Source: Vespula vulgaris
Lineage: Eukaryota > Arthropoda > Insecta > Hymenoptera > Vespidae
Direction: 5' to 3'
Length of the DNA stretch: 64,000 nt
NCBI RefSeq assembly: GCF_905475345.1
Contig: NC_066586.1
Coordinates: 19,770,812 to 19,834,811, forward strand
In this document: piece by piece, positions 13,533-25,300 of the stretch
Layout: the number at the start of each line of letters is the position of its first letter
Position numbering within the stretch: the first letter of the stretch is position 1
Program-made: the position numbers and the translations under genes
Notes under the pieces: model-generated
Database searches by the model: none
Seen by the model: only the letters and a program-made list of their open reading frames with translations
Told to the model about the DNA's origin: nothing

Positions 13533-15774
13533 TATATACATTCTCGGTAAAACGCGATAGGATGTTTAAGCGCGATTAATTGCAAAGAGTCGAGCCCTAA
13601 TAACAATCCTTGTCATTGCGGGGATTGCCGTTATAACACGTGACGGCGCGCTAAAGGGAACAACAAATTATCCGAACGATGTGTGCACACAGAACCGACG
13701 ATATAAATTATACTTAATAGCGTGCGTCTCTCGAGCGTTCAACCACACGGTTTCCATCAGGCTCACGAACGAAAAGGGAAGAAGAATTTGATTTTCTCGT
13801 TCCGCGAAACTCATCTTCGAGCTATCAAGCGACTGCTCGAAATTCGCGTCGATCGAGCATCGATCTTCTTCCCATCGGACTGCACGCATTTTCTCTTTTT
13901 CCTTTTTCTCTGTTTTTTTTTTTCTTTCTTTTTTCGTTTTTCTTTTTACTTCTTTTTCTTGTTTAAATTCCTTTTTTTGGTTCACGGGTAATATTTTAAA
14001 AGATTAATTAGACAGGGAATGATGGATCGTATTGGAATGGTAGAAATCGAGGAGGCTCCGAGCTAATCGAGATACTTTCTCTCTCTCAAAGTCGTCAAGG
14101 AGGCGACTCGACTCGACGAGGGCGTCGACGAACTCCTCTGGACTGGTCTGCCAACGGAATTGCATCGAGTCAGCGAGCGAGCGAGCGTACGTCGCACCGG
14201 TGCAAAACCGCGTGCGAAACATTCGTTAACATTCCCAGCATGCGGTAACGATCGACCCGGTAAGAAGCTACGCCGAGGTCTTAAGAGTACCCACTACTAA
14301 TCTCGGCTTAATAGCGCGTTAGAAAATTAATAGAACGGCCTGTTGGCTGGCTCGTTGGACGGCGTGCGTACAGAGATGAGGAACGAGAATAACGCGTCGA
14401 TGGACCGTTTCGAAGAAACAAAGGAGAAAGAGGAGGAAAGGCAATGGGAGCGCATATCCGACGAACATTAGTCTCGGTTCCGTACGTCGATCACGCCCAC
14501 TCGACGATCGAGAAGGGACCGTGAGATCGATAGATAAGAAGAGACGATAAGGCGAGTCGAACGATTTGTCAAGCGGCTTTTCTTCCTACCGGCCGAGTCC
14601 TGTTCGTTCTCTTAATCCGCCGCGACGAAGGAGCGTACGTCGGTGCGCGTCGGTCACGCCCAGTCGTCGCGCGTCCTCCGCGCGTCGTCGCAACTTGCGA
14701 AATCGCTCGCTCGCGGCCTTCCCATCGATTAGACTTAGAAAAGGGCGAATCGATCGTTTTTCCAGCCTCGAACAAGTCCCGCTCGTGGGCGAGATTATTT
14801 GTCAGGAAAGGGGAAGGCAAAGTAGGGAAGAACCGGTGAAGGTTTCTGGGTGAACCAGAGCCTCTCCGTTCCCTCGTCGATACGTGGGCGATGCCGGACG
14901 TTATTTCGGCAACCGCGTTGTCGTCGTCTTCGTCTTCGCTGTCGTCGTTGCCCGGGCCCAGAAGAAGGATCGCGGGCTCCCGCGTGGGCGCGCTTTCAGG
15001 AACAGCCGAATCGACTTTGGGACTTACAAAACATACCGGTGGGCGATTCGATCGAAAGTAGGAACGACGACCGCCATCGGCTCGCCGGCTTATCACGCGC
15101 GAATCGTGCGCGTAGGCGATCGCTTCCGGTCACCACGATCCTACCGTCGATCGCGCCGAAGCAACGATCGATGCTTTCGTCGGTGCGAAGATTTCTCCCT
15201 CGACCTCTTCCGACCTACTCCTCGACCACTTTTACGCAAAAGTCCTTGAAACGTTCTATCGCGCTTGAACCGACTCGCAGAAACGTATTTTCTATCGAAG
15301 CTCCGTAATCTCGTAGCTCGACCCGACGCTTTGATTTTCACGCTGGCCGCCACGTAGGTACGTCGAGACGGCAGACGATCGTTTAAAATTCCGTCGTTGT
15401 TCCACGGAAGTCTCGACTTCCTCGGGGTCTTTTCGACGTCGGGAATTCGTGTCACGTGGCCGCACTCCTGACTCCTGTAAAACTCGTTACCCCACGCGCG
15501 GCGAATAATTGTACCATGAAATTGACAACGATTTTAAATCCATACGTACCGGAGGGAGAGAGAAAGAAGGAGAAAATTAAAAGTTGACAAGGCCCCCCTT
15601 ACCAAGTACCCGGAGAAACATTTCTTCCGGTGGAAGCGTCGTCTAAAAGACACCATTAACGCGAGCATAGGTGTAAGATTTTTCTGATGGTTCTATAAAT
15701 ATGCGGATGCTGCAAAGAACTGGAGGCACTCGTAAAATTCTCCCGGCAGTAAAATCTGCTTCTCGTCGAGAGAC

Positions 15775-15776
15775 TT

Positions 15777-15809
<33 letters not shown>

Positions 15810-15810
15810 T
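15775..15810 (+). repeat. CT dinucleotide tract
   Basis: CT repeat just upstream of the CpG-dense block. Confidence 0.95.
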
Positions 15811-16498
15811 ACAGAACATCATACAGCGGAGTAAAGCAAACAACTTAAAGGTCTTCCGCGGCTGGCCCTTTTAACTCGGCCCTATTTTTTCCCACGGATC
15901 TTCCGGACGTTTTTAATATTTCTTCCTCGCGCTTGGTCTATTCGTGAGGAATATGAACGAAGAGACGAAGGAAACGGAACGAAAGAAAGGGATCGTCATC
16001 GACTTATGTAGCTTTTAGCGAGTTTCTTCGGCCGGGACCGCTAAGGAAGCAAAAGTGATTTCGTTAAGAGAAAAAGAAAGAGAAAGAGAGCTCGTTATCG
16101 AGTGCACGCGCGGCGGTAGACGGTACCTCGTTTGACTCGGGGCACGCGCCTGGTGGGGTCGTAGGCCGCTCCACCCCTGCTACGCTGCGTGTTCTCCCCG
16201 GCAAAGAGCAGCGAGGAACAAAGAGAGAATAAGAGGAAGAGAGAGAGGCGAGAAGCGAGGCACTCCCCACTCGTGCGAGCCGAGCGAGAGGGCCAGTCCT
16301 CCCACTCGCTCGGTCCCCGTCGGGCCGCCTCTACGACCTATCCCCTCTCCGCGACAACGGCACTCTGTTGGCCCTGCGCTCGCCGCAGCCCACACACGAG
16401 AGCTCGCGACACCGACGCGCAAGACTTGTTGCTTCGTGCTTGCTTGCTTTCTCGCTCTCTTGCTAGCCAACTTACTTGTTTGCTTCCTTGCTCCTTGT

Positions 16499-16655
16499 TG
16501 CGAGCGAGCGAGCGAGTGAGCGAGCGAACGAGCGAAAGAGCGCGCGCGCGCGCGCCTGTGCTTGCCTGCCTGCCTGCCTGCCTGCCTGCTTGCTGCTGCT
16601 GCTGCTTGCCTGCCTGCCTGCCTGCCTGCTGCTGCCTGCCTGCTGCCTGCCTGTC
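16499..16655 (+). repeat. GCGA, CG and TGCC tetranucleotide repeats
   Basis: Adjacent blocks of imperfect GCGA repeats, a CG run and TGCC repeats interrupted by CTG units, in the putative Mrtf promoter. The frames across them (Cys-Leu-Pro-Ala repeats) are low-complexity artefacts. Confidence 0.95.
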
Positions 16656-16919
16656 ACAGGAGTTTACTCGGAGGCGCGCGCGCGCGCGCGCCCTCGCCCG
16701 CTCGCTCGCAAGCGGTCCTACCTCCTGCAGGGGACCGTGTCACGTGGCCTCCGGCCGTAGAGCAGCAGCACGCACCGCTCGAACACGAGAGAGCTCGCGC
16801 GAGTGCGCGCACACACTACGCCAGTCAGAGACGAACCGAGAGACCGGCCGCAGAGCGCACCGACGCGCAACCGCTCTCTTCTTCTTACGCGTTTATTCTC
16901 TTGCCTCGATACTTCATTC

Positions 16920-16923
<4 letters not shown>

Positions 16924-16954
<31 letters not shown>
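16924..16954 (+). repeat. CT dinucleotide tract at the putative Mrtf leader
   Basis: An uninterrupted CT repeat directly before the leader-like sequence; a possible GAGA-factor/CLAMP site. Confidence 0.95.
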
Positions 16955-16957
<3 letters not shown>

Positions 16958-18206
16958 CTTTTCCTTCTTTTTCCATTTGATACGTTCAAAGGTCCAGTGT
17001 TAGTTGTGCATGTCACGAGAAGCTCTGGTGTTTTGTGTGTGTCCTCGACTGTGATACCTCTACGACCGTTCGCACGATTTTGAGATTTCTCTTACGCTCT
17101 TTTTTCTTTGGAATGTTTCGTCGCCATGTAAAGTGAAGTCGACCGGATGGTGGTAACGCCACCGTTGACGTTTCTCGTCGACGGAGAAAAAACTCTGCGT
17201 AGTTGTGCGACTCTATGGTGAAAAGTGTTCTACTTGGAAGTGTACGTGCGACATGCTCCTCGTCACCGGCCGGCGCTCCAGCTGGATCTTACGGATCGTA
17301 TTGAATGGTGCGCGATCTAGATCGATCTCTCGTTTTAGCGATTCAAGACGATAAGCTCGCTGCTCGTCCTCGAAAATATTTCGATTTCACTCGGACGATT
17401 CTCGAAAGCGACATCCTTGCGCGCGAATCGTTCGCTTACGGTCTCGGCCGTTGCTGGAAATTCGTTTCGTTGAAATATTCGGTGCGAGATCTCTGTTGGT
17501 TGGGGACGCGGCTGTTAAACGATCGGGCGTGTTGCTGACGCACGATCGGACCTCGTAAAAAGGGTATATCGAAGGTCCGCAAACTCGTTAATGGGTAACG
17601 AAAACTCGTTGCAACCGTGTCGCAGCGCGTTCGACGCGCCACGGTAGTCGGATAAAAATCGGTCACGACGGGGAGAGAGAAGGCGAGAATCGTAGCGTCA
17701 AGGTTTCGGCTTTACGACGAATCGACGACCCGCGATATAATTAAAAAGTGTCCGCGAAATAACAGTTCGCTCGGCGATAACGACGTCGACGGTGCGCGTT
17801 CCACTTGGAACCATCGTCGACTTAATGAAGCGATTCCTATCGGTACCGGCAAAATCTGATAATTAAATCAAGCCAGGGAGGAGCGGCCCACGGATATTAA
17901 TTGAATCGCGATCGGCTTCGATCCGCTCGCTTTCGCAAACACGCTCGACCATGCAACGGTTATGACTTTAACCATATACACGTACACACCGTGCAATTTG
18001 GTGTGCGCGCCCGTCCGTGTGCGTGCCAGTGAAATTCGTAGCCGTAGGGGAGATCGTAGAGGCCGATCGATGCGGATTCGATGATTCGAGGTTTCTTTGC
18101 ACCGAGTCACCCGATCCTTCCTCGAGCCGACCGCGTTATATACTCGTTCTGATTTATTGGCGCGTCCGAGGCGTCGTCGATCGGCCGCGTCCCCGGACGA
18201 CGACGA

Positions 18207-18235
18207 TCTTCTTCTTCTTCTTCTTCTTCTTCTTC
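18207..18235 (+). repeat. TTC trinucleotide tract
   Basis: Pure CTT/TTC repeat. Confidence 0.95.
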
Positions 18236-18655
18236 CTCTTTTCTCCTCGCTCGAGTCGCCGAAGGAATTTTCTCTTCTCTTCTCGCGATAGAGAAGGACG
18301 CTCCCCCTTTTTTCTTCGCCATTCGGGACACGTCCACCCGACAAAAAAGTCTCCTCTCTCATACATATATACAATAAGGCGAATCGAACACGGCCGATCG
18401 CGATTAATCCGTCATCGTAGAGAAACCCAGGCAGGACTCTCTCGCGAGGAAAGATCGTAAAGATCGGGACGATCGGATAAGGATCGGTCGGTCCGGGGGC
18501 TGATCGGTCGGTCCGTGACGACCAAACGACTCTTTGGAAATGCGTGTCGAGGCCGAAAGTCGACGCCGAGCAGGCGGCTGCCACGAGTGCTGCCGCGTAT
18601 CGTCCTGCGCTCCTCGTAGGAGGGGCCGATCGAAAGAAACGGCTCTTGCGAGAGC

Positions 18656-18656
<1 letters not shown>

Positions 18657-18684
<28 letters not shown>
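18657..18684 (+). repeat. GA dinucleotide tract
   Basis: Uninterrupted GA repeat. Confidence 0.95.
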
Positions 18685-18692
<8 letters not shown>

Positions 18693-21319
18693 TTTCTCTT
18701 TCGCAACCCCTTCGAAGCGTCGCGAATTTTCGTTCTTCTGGCAAGTTAAAGATCCCGACTTTGTGATCGCTTCGAATGCGCGCTCGTGCACGTGCGAGCC
18801 AACGAAATTGGGATGATCGGACGAGCTTGATTGCTCCTCGACCGAGAAAATTAAGCGGTCCTTCGTTTTTTCCCCGAGCGCTGCGCGCTTTTACGATTCC
18901 TCGCTCCTCCTTTCCTCCTCTTCGAGGACCTTTTTTACGGCGACCCCTCTCGAGATCGGTACATTGTAAATTATAGTACGTCTTAATCGTTACAAAACTC
19001 GTCGCGCTAATTATTGCCTCCCTCGATACGACGTAACGGCTGCTCCCTTTTGCGTAATCTCTTCTTCTCCTTTTTTCTTCCTTTCGTTAGTTAATTGCCG
19101 AAGGAGAGCTCGATTTCGCTCCTTAGGCAAATCCTCGAGAGAAACTCCGCTTTTCTCCCGATCGGGACCAAGTATCGAAAGAGGGAGAAGAGAACAAAGG
19201 GGGAAAGAAACGAGCGAGGAAGAAGATATAGGAACGAAAAGAAACGAGAGACTCACGAAACACGCTCGTTTCTTCGCGGAGTCGTCGAGGAGGGACATAA
19301 AGCTGAGAAATAATAGGTCGGACGGGGTAAATGAGGAGGGCCTCGATGTAGCTGGTAAGCGCTATCGAGAAGCCTGCGACGTTAATTTCGTAACTTGATA
19401 CGTCATTAAGGTAACAAATTGCACGATTAACCCGGGCACGCTTAATTAGCCGCGGCGTTATAAATGGCAGAAAAGCGCCGCGAATTAATCAATGCTCGAT
19501 CGGCTCGATCGGGTTCCGGGCGCTTCCCTCTCGTGCTCTTCTCTCGCCTCCACCTCGGGCTCCTCTTCAACCTCCTTCTCAACCCCCTCCCGGAGAACGA
19601 TCGCTCGTTGGTAGCGATAAACGCGATAAGTAAATTAAACGACGGGGACGAAACAATCCGGTTAACCGTTTTGTACGAGCGTGGCATTAACGAACGACCA
19701 CGCGTAATAAGGATGATAACGGTAATTAAAATAATTAGACGGTACGTGCTCGATTAAAGCGAGAGACGTTTCCAAAAAGTTAATTATAACAACGTTTCTC
19801 GTGATAAAGAGCGGCTTAATGTCTCTACACTGTAATCGCGGTAGGAAGGGAGGAAGGGGGAGGGAAAGGGAAAAAGAGAGACCTCGATAAATGAAATTCA
19901 CCGGGAGAGAGAAAACGTAGAGAATATTATAGTCGAGAATATTATATCGTACCTCGATAAACTCGGCCGTTTTCTCGTTGAGAAATCCTACGTACGTCGC
20001 GTCGGCATTAATTATATTACACTTTTTACTCCGATTTCTTGCGAAAACGTCGAAAAGCAGCCGACAAACGGTGCGACGGCCGTGGAAATCTTAAAATCGT
20101 CGCGGGAGGGAATTCTTTTCGATCGAGAGCAGCGCTTGAGAAACGCGTGTGGCAATTAAGATCGCGCATGATTAAATAGCAAATGATTATTTACGCGGAG
20201 TTGCGCGGTCGGCCGTTTAATGCACGCTCGGTACGATCTCCGATCGCGCGTACAGCAATTTCGGTGTTAATTAAATGGCCGTGCGTGGGCGTTTACCGGA
20301 TCCCTCGAGAATACGTTTTGTCAACTTTCACTCTGACTCTTCGACTCTTCGTACTCCTCCCCGTCCCGTGTTCTTTCTCTCCGCCGTTCTATCTTTCTCC
20401 GTTGGCCCCTATCTCGGTGGACCCATAGTCCGTTCATTTGCATCAACAATAAGGGGCCACGGTATTAAAATAAACTTCACGGATTCGTATCGGTCTTAAA
20501 CGGGACGAATGATTTAATCCTTTCTGCGGGAACTCGACCGTACCGAAATAAGCTTCGCAACTTTGTACCGGTTTTGCGGACGAGTCTCGGTGACTCGGTA
20601 CTTTCTGCCCCGCGTCTTCGTCGCTCTTGTAATCGTAAATTCGACGATCGGTGCTGCGAGAACGGGAGAAAAAAAGAAGAAAGAAAAGGATCTCACGCCG
20701 AAAGAGGAGACGGAACGTTCGCTTCGGACCGATTTACCAAATCGTTTCTTCCATTTTCCTTCCCCGCCTTCTCCCTCCCCTTTTCTCGTACGATTTTCGA
20801 AAGTCGGCTCTTTCCACGCTCGTGGCAAGAAATCCGACGTAATTTATGCGCCGAGGAAGGAAGAAGCATCGCCCACGCGACGACGCGAAGAAAGCGAACG
20901 AATTGTCGGCGTTAGAGAAGACGAGCGAGGAAGAGAAAGGGCGAGTCTTCGGTCTCGTTTCGGACTGGATTATCGACTGGTCGACTGCCCACGACTATCT
21001 CTTCTCGGCTAATTACCCCTGGTAGACGAAGCAAGAGATCGGCTTTGGGAGCGAGGATTAAGAATCGAGGATTAATTAAATCGAATTGAGCTTGATTAGC
21101 TCGAGAGGCGCGATAAAGGGAAGGAGGATAGAACGGAATCGTAGAAAAATCATTTTCGCGCGTCTTTCTCGTTGTCTGTGTTCTGGACGACAGAGCGCGG
21201 GACGCGCGAATTCGATAAGATCTGCCGAAATAAAAATTGTAATTTACATCGAGAGACGGGAGGAGGAAGGGGCCCGTTAAAATCGCCATTCCTTCGAAAT
21301 CGCGTCGCGCCTACGAGCC

Positions 21320-21434
21320 TTGCCGCGCCGTGCCGCGCCGTGCCGTGCCGCGCCGTGCCGTGCCGTGCCGTGCCGTGCCGTGCCGTGCAGTGCCGTGCAG
21401 TACCGTGCAGTGCCGTGCAGTGCCGTGGCGCGCC
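21320..21434 (+). repeat. TGCCG pentamer minisatellite with TGCCGTGCAG decamer part
   Basis: A tandem array of TGCCG units with CGCCG variants in the left part. On the right (21381-21430) it becomes a higher-order decamer, TGCCGTGCAG, repeated about five times with one A variant. It lies in the putative Mrtf leader intron. Confidence 0.95.
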
Positions 21435-21792
21435 GAAGTCAAAACGTACGAAATCGAATAAACGTAAACGTGATTTATGACGCGTCCCGTTGCAATTAAC
21501 GAAGTAAAGGTGAAATCAATTCTCGTGCATACGGACTTAAATTCAGCAGGAGGAGAAAACCCGTGTGAAATTCCAAGCGGAGTCTGCGCGACCAAGGAAC
21601 CGAGTGAAAGCGTTACGTCACGAAAAACGATTGTTTTAAGGCTAACAATCGACGGTAATGACAGGCGCGATCACTCGCGATAGGGCTTTGTTAAGTTTAT
21701 ACGCTATACGTTCGACGCTATGCGTCCCGCGAACGACGGAGCAGCGAGCTTGGGAAAATCTTCGATGTATCGAAGCATGTCGGTAAATAAGT

Positions 21793-21796
21793 CCTC

Positions 21797-21855
<59 letters not shown>

Positions 21856-21861
21856 TTTCGT
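21793..21861 (+). repeat. GTC/GTT trinucleotide tract
   Basis: GTCGTT hexamers followed by pure GTC. Confidence 0.92.
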
Positions 21862-22307
21862 CGACGGCCTCGCGCATAAACGAATTCATGACCATTTTGG
21901 TAATTTCTACGAGGTTGCGAGACGATATCGCGTATTCGAGAGATCGAGGAGATAGATCTGACGAGCCGTCGACTTACAGGACCCGCTAATCGCAGGAGCG
22001 TCGATCTTCGTCCCCAGGGGTGGATCGAAAGGATCGATTTTTTCTCCTCGACGACGACAGGAACGTCGAGACAAGAGGATTATCCCTTCGAGTCCGTGTT
22101 AACGCTCGAAACAACGTCGAGTTCGATCGGAATGAATTCGTCTCTCGCGAGAGCCGGAAAGTCACCGGATCGAGATATCCTTCTTCGAATCGAAACGAGT
22201 GTGCGAGTATAAAAAGTACAGGAAGAGAACGACTTTACGAACGATCGCGCGTATCGTTTATTTTTTCTCGCTCGTTGTATTCTTGACCGATCAAAATTAT
22301 CAGAAAG

Positions 22308-22398
22308 ATGGTCACCCTGGACACCGAGCAGAAGCCCGAGAGGCAGCACTGCGGCCGACGCATGTGCGCCATTTGCAGACGCATCAAACGTGATAAAG
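22308..22398 (+). CDS. Mrtf: Mrtf coding exon 1 (candidate N-terminal exon)
   Basis: The ATG at 22308 opens a 30-codon stretch beginning MVTLDTEQKPE and ending CRRIKRDK, followed by a GTAAAC donor after 22398. It ends in phase 1, exactly what the RPEL1 exon at 32103 needs, and the join reads ...RDKALKVKLML. A pyrimidine-rich stretch and CAG end at 22303, so a 5' leader intron upstream is likely. The peptide is basic and cysteine-containing (CGRRMCAICRRIKR). I do not recognise it from other MRTFs, so this could be one of several alternative first exons. Support is phase compatibility plus splice sites, not homology. Confidence 0.55.
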
Positions 22399-25300
22399 GT
22401 AAACAACGATTTTCGTTCGACGCACCGTTCGCCGGTACGTCGTTTTATTAACGGGCGCCGCTTTTAAGACACGCTCCGTAGTCGTTAATATCCAGCGAGG
22501 TCGTTAGTAGTCGTTATTTATTTCTGCTTGGCTACTTAATTAATTAGCCATTATAAAAAAGGAAGAGGGGGGAGAATCGATAAAGTCGATACTTTATCTC
22601 GTCGCGACAGGCGTTGATCAAGCCCGACGTCGTTGTCGTTGGGATTTAATACGCGGCTTCCGAACGAGCACCTTAGATAATAATTCAAGCACGTATCCAG
22701 GAGCGACGACTTTTTCGACGGACCTACCTACATAGCTCGGCGCTGTTATGCAAACGACTTTTGCTCTCTTCCCCCTATCTCCTCGTCCCCACCCCCGCAA
22801 TCACCCTCGCGCCTCTCCTCGTCCTTTGTCACTTCGATTTGTTTTAAACGTCGTCGCTTTATGGCACGCGCGATGCGCGAAGTAATATACGACGATATAA
22901 CGTCCAATAAACGCGATTATAAGGTACGCGCGATAAACCGAACGAAGAAAAATTCGGCCAGTAGTGATATACGATGAGTCGAAGCCTCCAGCATCCCGAT
23001 ATATTAATGGTGCAACCGCGTAATGCATAATGAATCGTACGTCGTAGCGAGGACAATGTATTTCGTGTCATTACACGCTTCGCGCTCCCCTCATTTACAT
23101 CGCGTTAGAGATCATTTACATGGTACGTGCGAGAGCCGGCCTTTTTATGCGATAACTAATTAATGTAAAAAAGAAAAGCTAATGCGCGCGCGTCCTCCTT
23201 CGCGACTCGAACCGTAATCCTCTTACGTCACGATCGTGTCGACAACTTTTTGAGGGATCGAACTTCTCGAAATGGACGAACGGTGGTCTCTCTTTCCTTT
23301 TCCTCGGGATCCGAAGCGTTACGAAGGAGTTCTTTGGCGGCTCGAGAACTGGTTCGTTCGTCGTCGTCGTCGCCGTTCGAACGTCCTCGTTGTTCCATGC
23401 AAATCGCTCGTTAGTCGAAACACCTGAAATACTTGTGTGGGACGCACATACGTTGCCTTCGGCCAGCACTCTTCGCTCCATGGATTATTCATTCTCGTAA
23501 CGTGCGCGCGTTAAGATGACGAACGTACGAGCTCGACCGAGCGACGACTTATCGATATAATTCTTCGACGTTCGCTCTATCCTCGGTAGGTGGAAAACGT
23601 TCGAACCCGAGAGGCCTTTCCTTTCGTCGTCGTTCGATTTTTCGAGAAAAAAAGTGCAAGTTTCGTTGAGAGAAGTCGTTCGAATGCGAGAAAATCTTTC
23701 GAAAGTTTCCAAAAGGACAAGAGGTATTTCCAAGATAGTCGGAGTCGTTCGTTCGCGATAGGAACGAATCGTTCGTTCGTTCGTTCGCTCGCGCGATCTC
23801 GACTCTCCACGACTCTCGACGAGTCTCGGCGAGGCGCTCGTGACTAGGCCGGAGGTACCGATTATGATAGAGCGCGTGGGCGAGCCCACGCTCGCCCTTC
23901 GTCCGTCCGTTCGTTCATTCATAAATTCAACTCTCACCGGCTTGGCTCTCGCACGCGACTCGCTCGCTGGCGCACGCGCGCGTCTTTCGGTTCCTGCTAG
24001 TCTCGCACCTACGAGACCTACGTTGGCCAAGGTACCGTATCTCCTACTTCCGAACGATTACCTCTGACCCATTGTTTCCTCGTTTGAATTTTCCTTTCAA
24101 TTTTTGCCGTCTCTATCGTGAAAATAAAGATAAAAGGGAAAGAAGGAAGGTACGAGTTTCGGAGTTACGAAGACGCGATCCTACGTATCGTTGAGTCATA
24201 AAATCACATCGTAATTCACGTTCGCGTCGAATCGCGATACCACGCACCTCTCCTCTCTCTCTTTCGCACGCGCGCGCGCAGGGAGTAACTCTCATGCGGT
24301 TCTCCGTCGTCGTCCTCCCGAGAAACGGGCGGTAAAGTCTCGTAGAGAAGTAAAGCCGCCCGCCAGGTTTCCAAAGCGGTCTCGGAATCGACGGATGATT
24401 ATGCGGACCGGTCTATTTCTAGAAGCACCGACTCTCGGACGGGACATACTAATTATTTTTTACCGAACTCGTTACCACTCGCCTTTGGCAAGAGATCGGC
24501 GAGGACGAAGACGGATGGCAAGATAACGAAGAGAGAAGCGAAGGAAAGATAGAGAGAAAGAGAGACATTTGTCTCTCTGATACTCGCCGATCGGCTAACG
24601 CAATCTCGGGAAGAGGACGGATAAACCGAAGAGAGAGAGAGAGAAAGGAAAAGGGAGATCTTGGATGAGAGAGAAGGAGAGAAAATCTCTCGAGTATCGC
24701 AACCATGTTGCATCGTGAAAAAACGAGAGAGAGAGAGAGAGAGAGAGAGAGGAAGAGAAAGAGCGGGGGAAAAATGGAGAAAAAGTGGGACAAAAGTACG
24801 AAGCAAAGTGCAAACGAAGAGAGAGAGAGAGAGAAACAATTGACATTCTACGCGCACGTTCGATCGAGTCAAGGGACGAAGAAGAAGGGGTGGAAGTAGA
24901 ATGGGGCGGGTAAGACCGTGGAACGAGCGAGCCTTGGTGGGGGAAGAGCGTGCAGAGAACACGGTGGCATGCACCTGTGCATTGCCTCCATATACGATAC
25001 CAAGTTATGGCGTTTTTCTGCACAGCTCGAGTAGCGCGCGCGCGAGCGAGATCGTATCGTGACCGACGAAACCAATTCCATTTTTGGAAAGGGCAACCCG
25101 CGAACTACCGTCCTTACCGCGGCTTCTACCTCGTTCCTCGATTTCAGCGGAGAAGAAAAAAGGAGAAAGAAAAGGGGTTGAAGGGACGAGTCTGGGAGTC
25201 ACGATTAATTGTTCGCGAAAGAGACGCGACGCGCGCTCCTCCCAGGACTCGAAAGGAACGATGGAAAAGACGCAGAGAAATGGAGACCGATGGAAGAAGA

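Larger units (their letters stand above)
1..16059. other. Non-coding, CpG-rich intergenic or far-upstream DNA
   Basis: No gene is recognised here. Open frames exist on both strands, but they are Arg/Ser-rich, stem from tcg/cga-rich composition or microsatellites, and match no family I know. GA/CT tracts recur every few kilobases (listed separately). Less repetitive patches with homeodomain-like TAATTA/TTAATTAA words, for example 2220-2290 and 13555-13640, could be regulatory. One short frame at 11724 with a signal-peptide-like start is listed separately. Confidence 0.6.
16060..17300 (+). promoter_or_regulatory. CpG-dense block, putative Mrtf promoter and 5' leader
   Basis: This block is rich in CpG and in simple repeats: GCGA repeats about 16499-16543, CG runs about 16539-16556 and 16675-16691, TGCC repeats about 16555-16655, and a CT tract 16924-16954. 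A less repetitive, leader-like stretch follows from about 16980 to 17300. Initiator-like words occur near 16825 (CAGTCAGAGACG) and 16992 (GTCCAGTGTTAGTTG). It lies upstream of the first Mrtf exon on the same strand. Assignment to Mrtf is inference from position and composition; no donor can be fixed. Confidence 0.35.
17301..22303. other. Putative Mrtf leader intron or upstream region
   Basis: No coding exon is recognised. The stretch holds a GA tract (18657-18684), a TTC tract (18207-18235), a TGCCG minisatellite (21320-21434) and a GTC/GTT tract (21793-21861). Unique AT-richer patches carry TAATTA-type words, for example about 19380-19480 and 19980-20030. A pyrimidine-rich stretch and CAG at 22303 give a plausible acceptor for the exon carrying the Mrtf ATG. 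Confidence 0.45.

Noticed and set aside
16189..16980. 263-codon frame with Cys-Leu-Pro-Ala and Arg/Ala repeats
   Set aside because: Built from TGCC, GCGA and CG simple repeats; no domain and no splice logic.
17868..18791. 307-codon minus-strand frame
   Set aside because: Ser/Arg low complexity from CT and TTC tracts; nothing recognisable.
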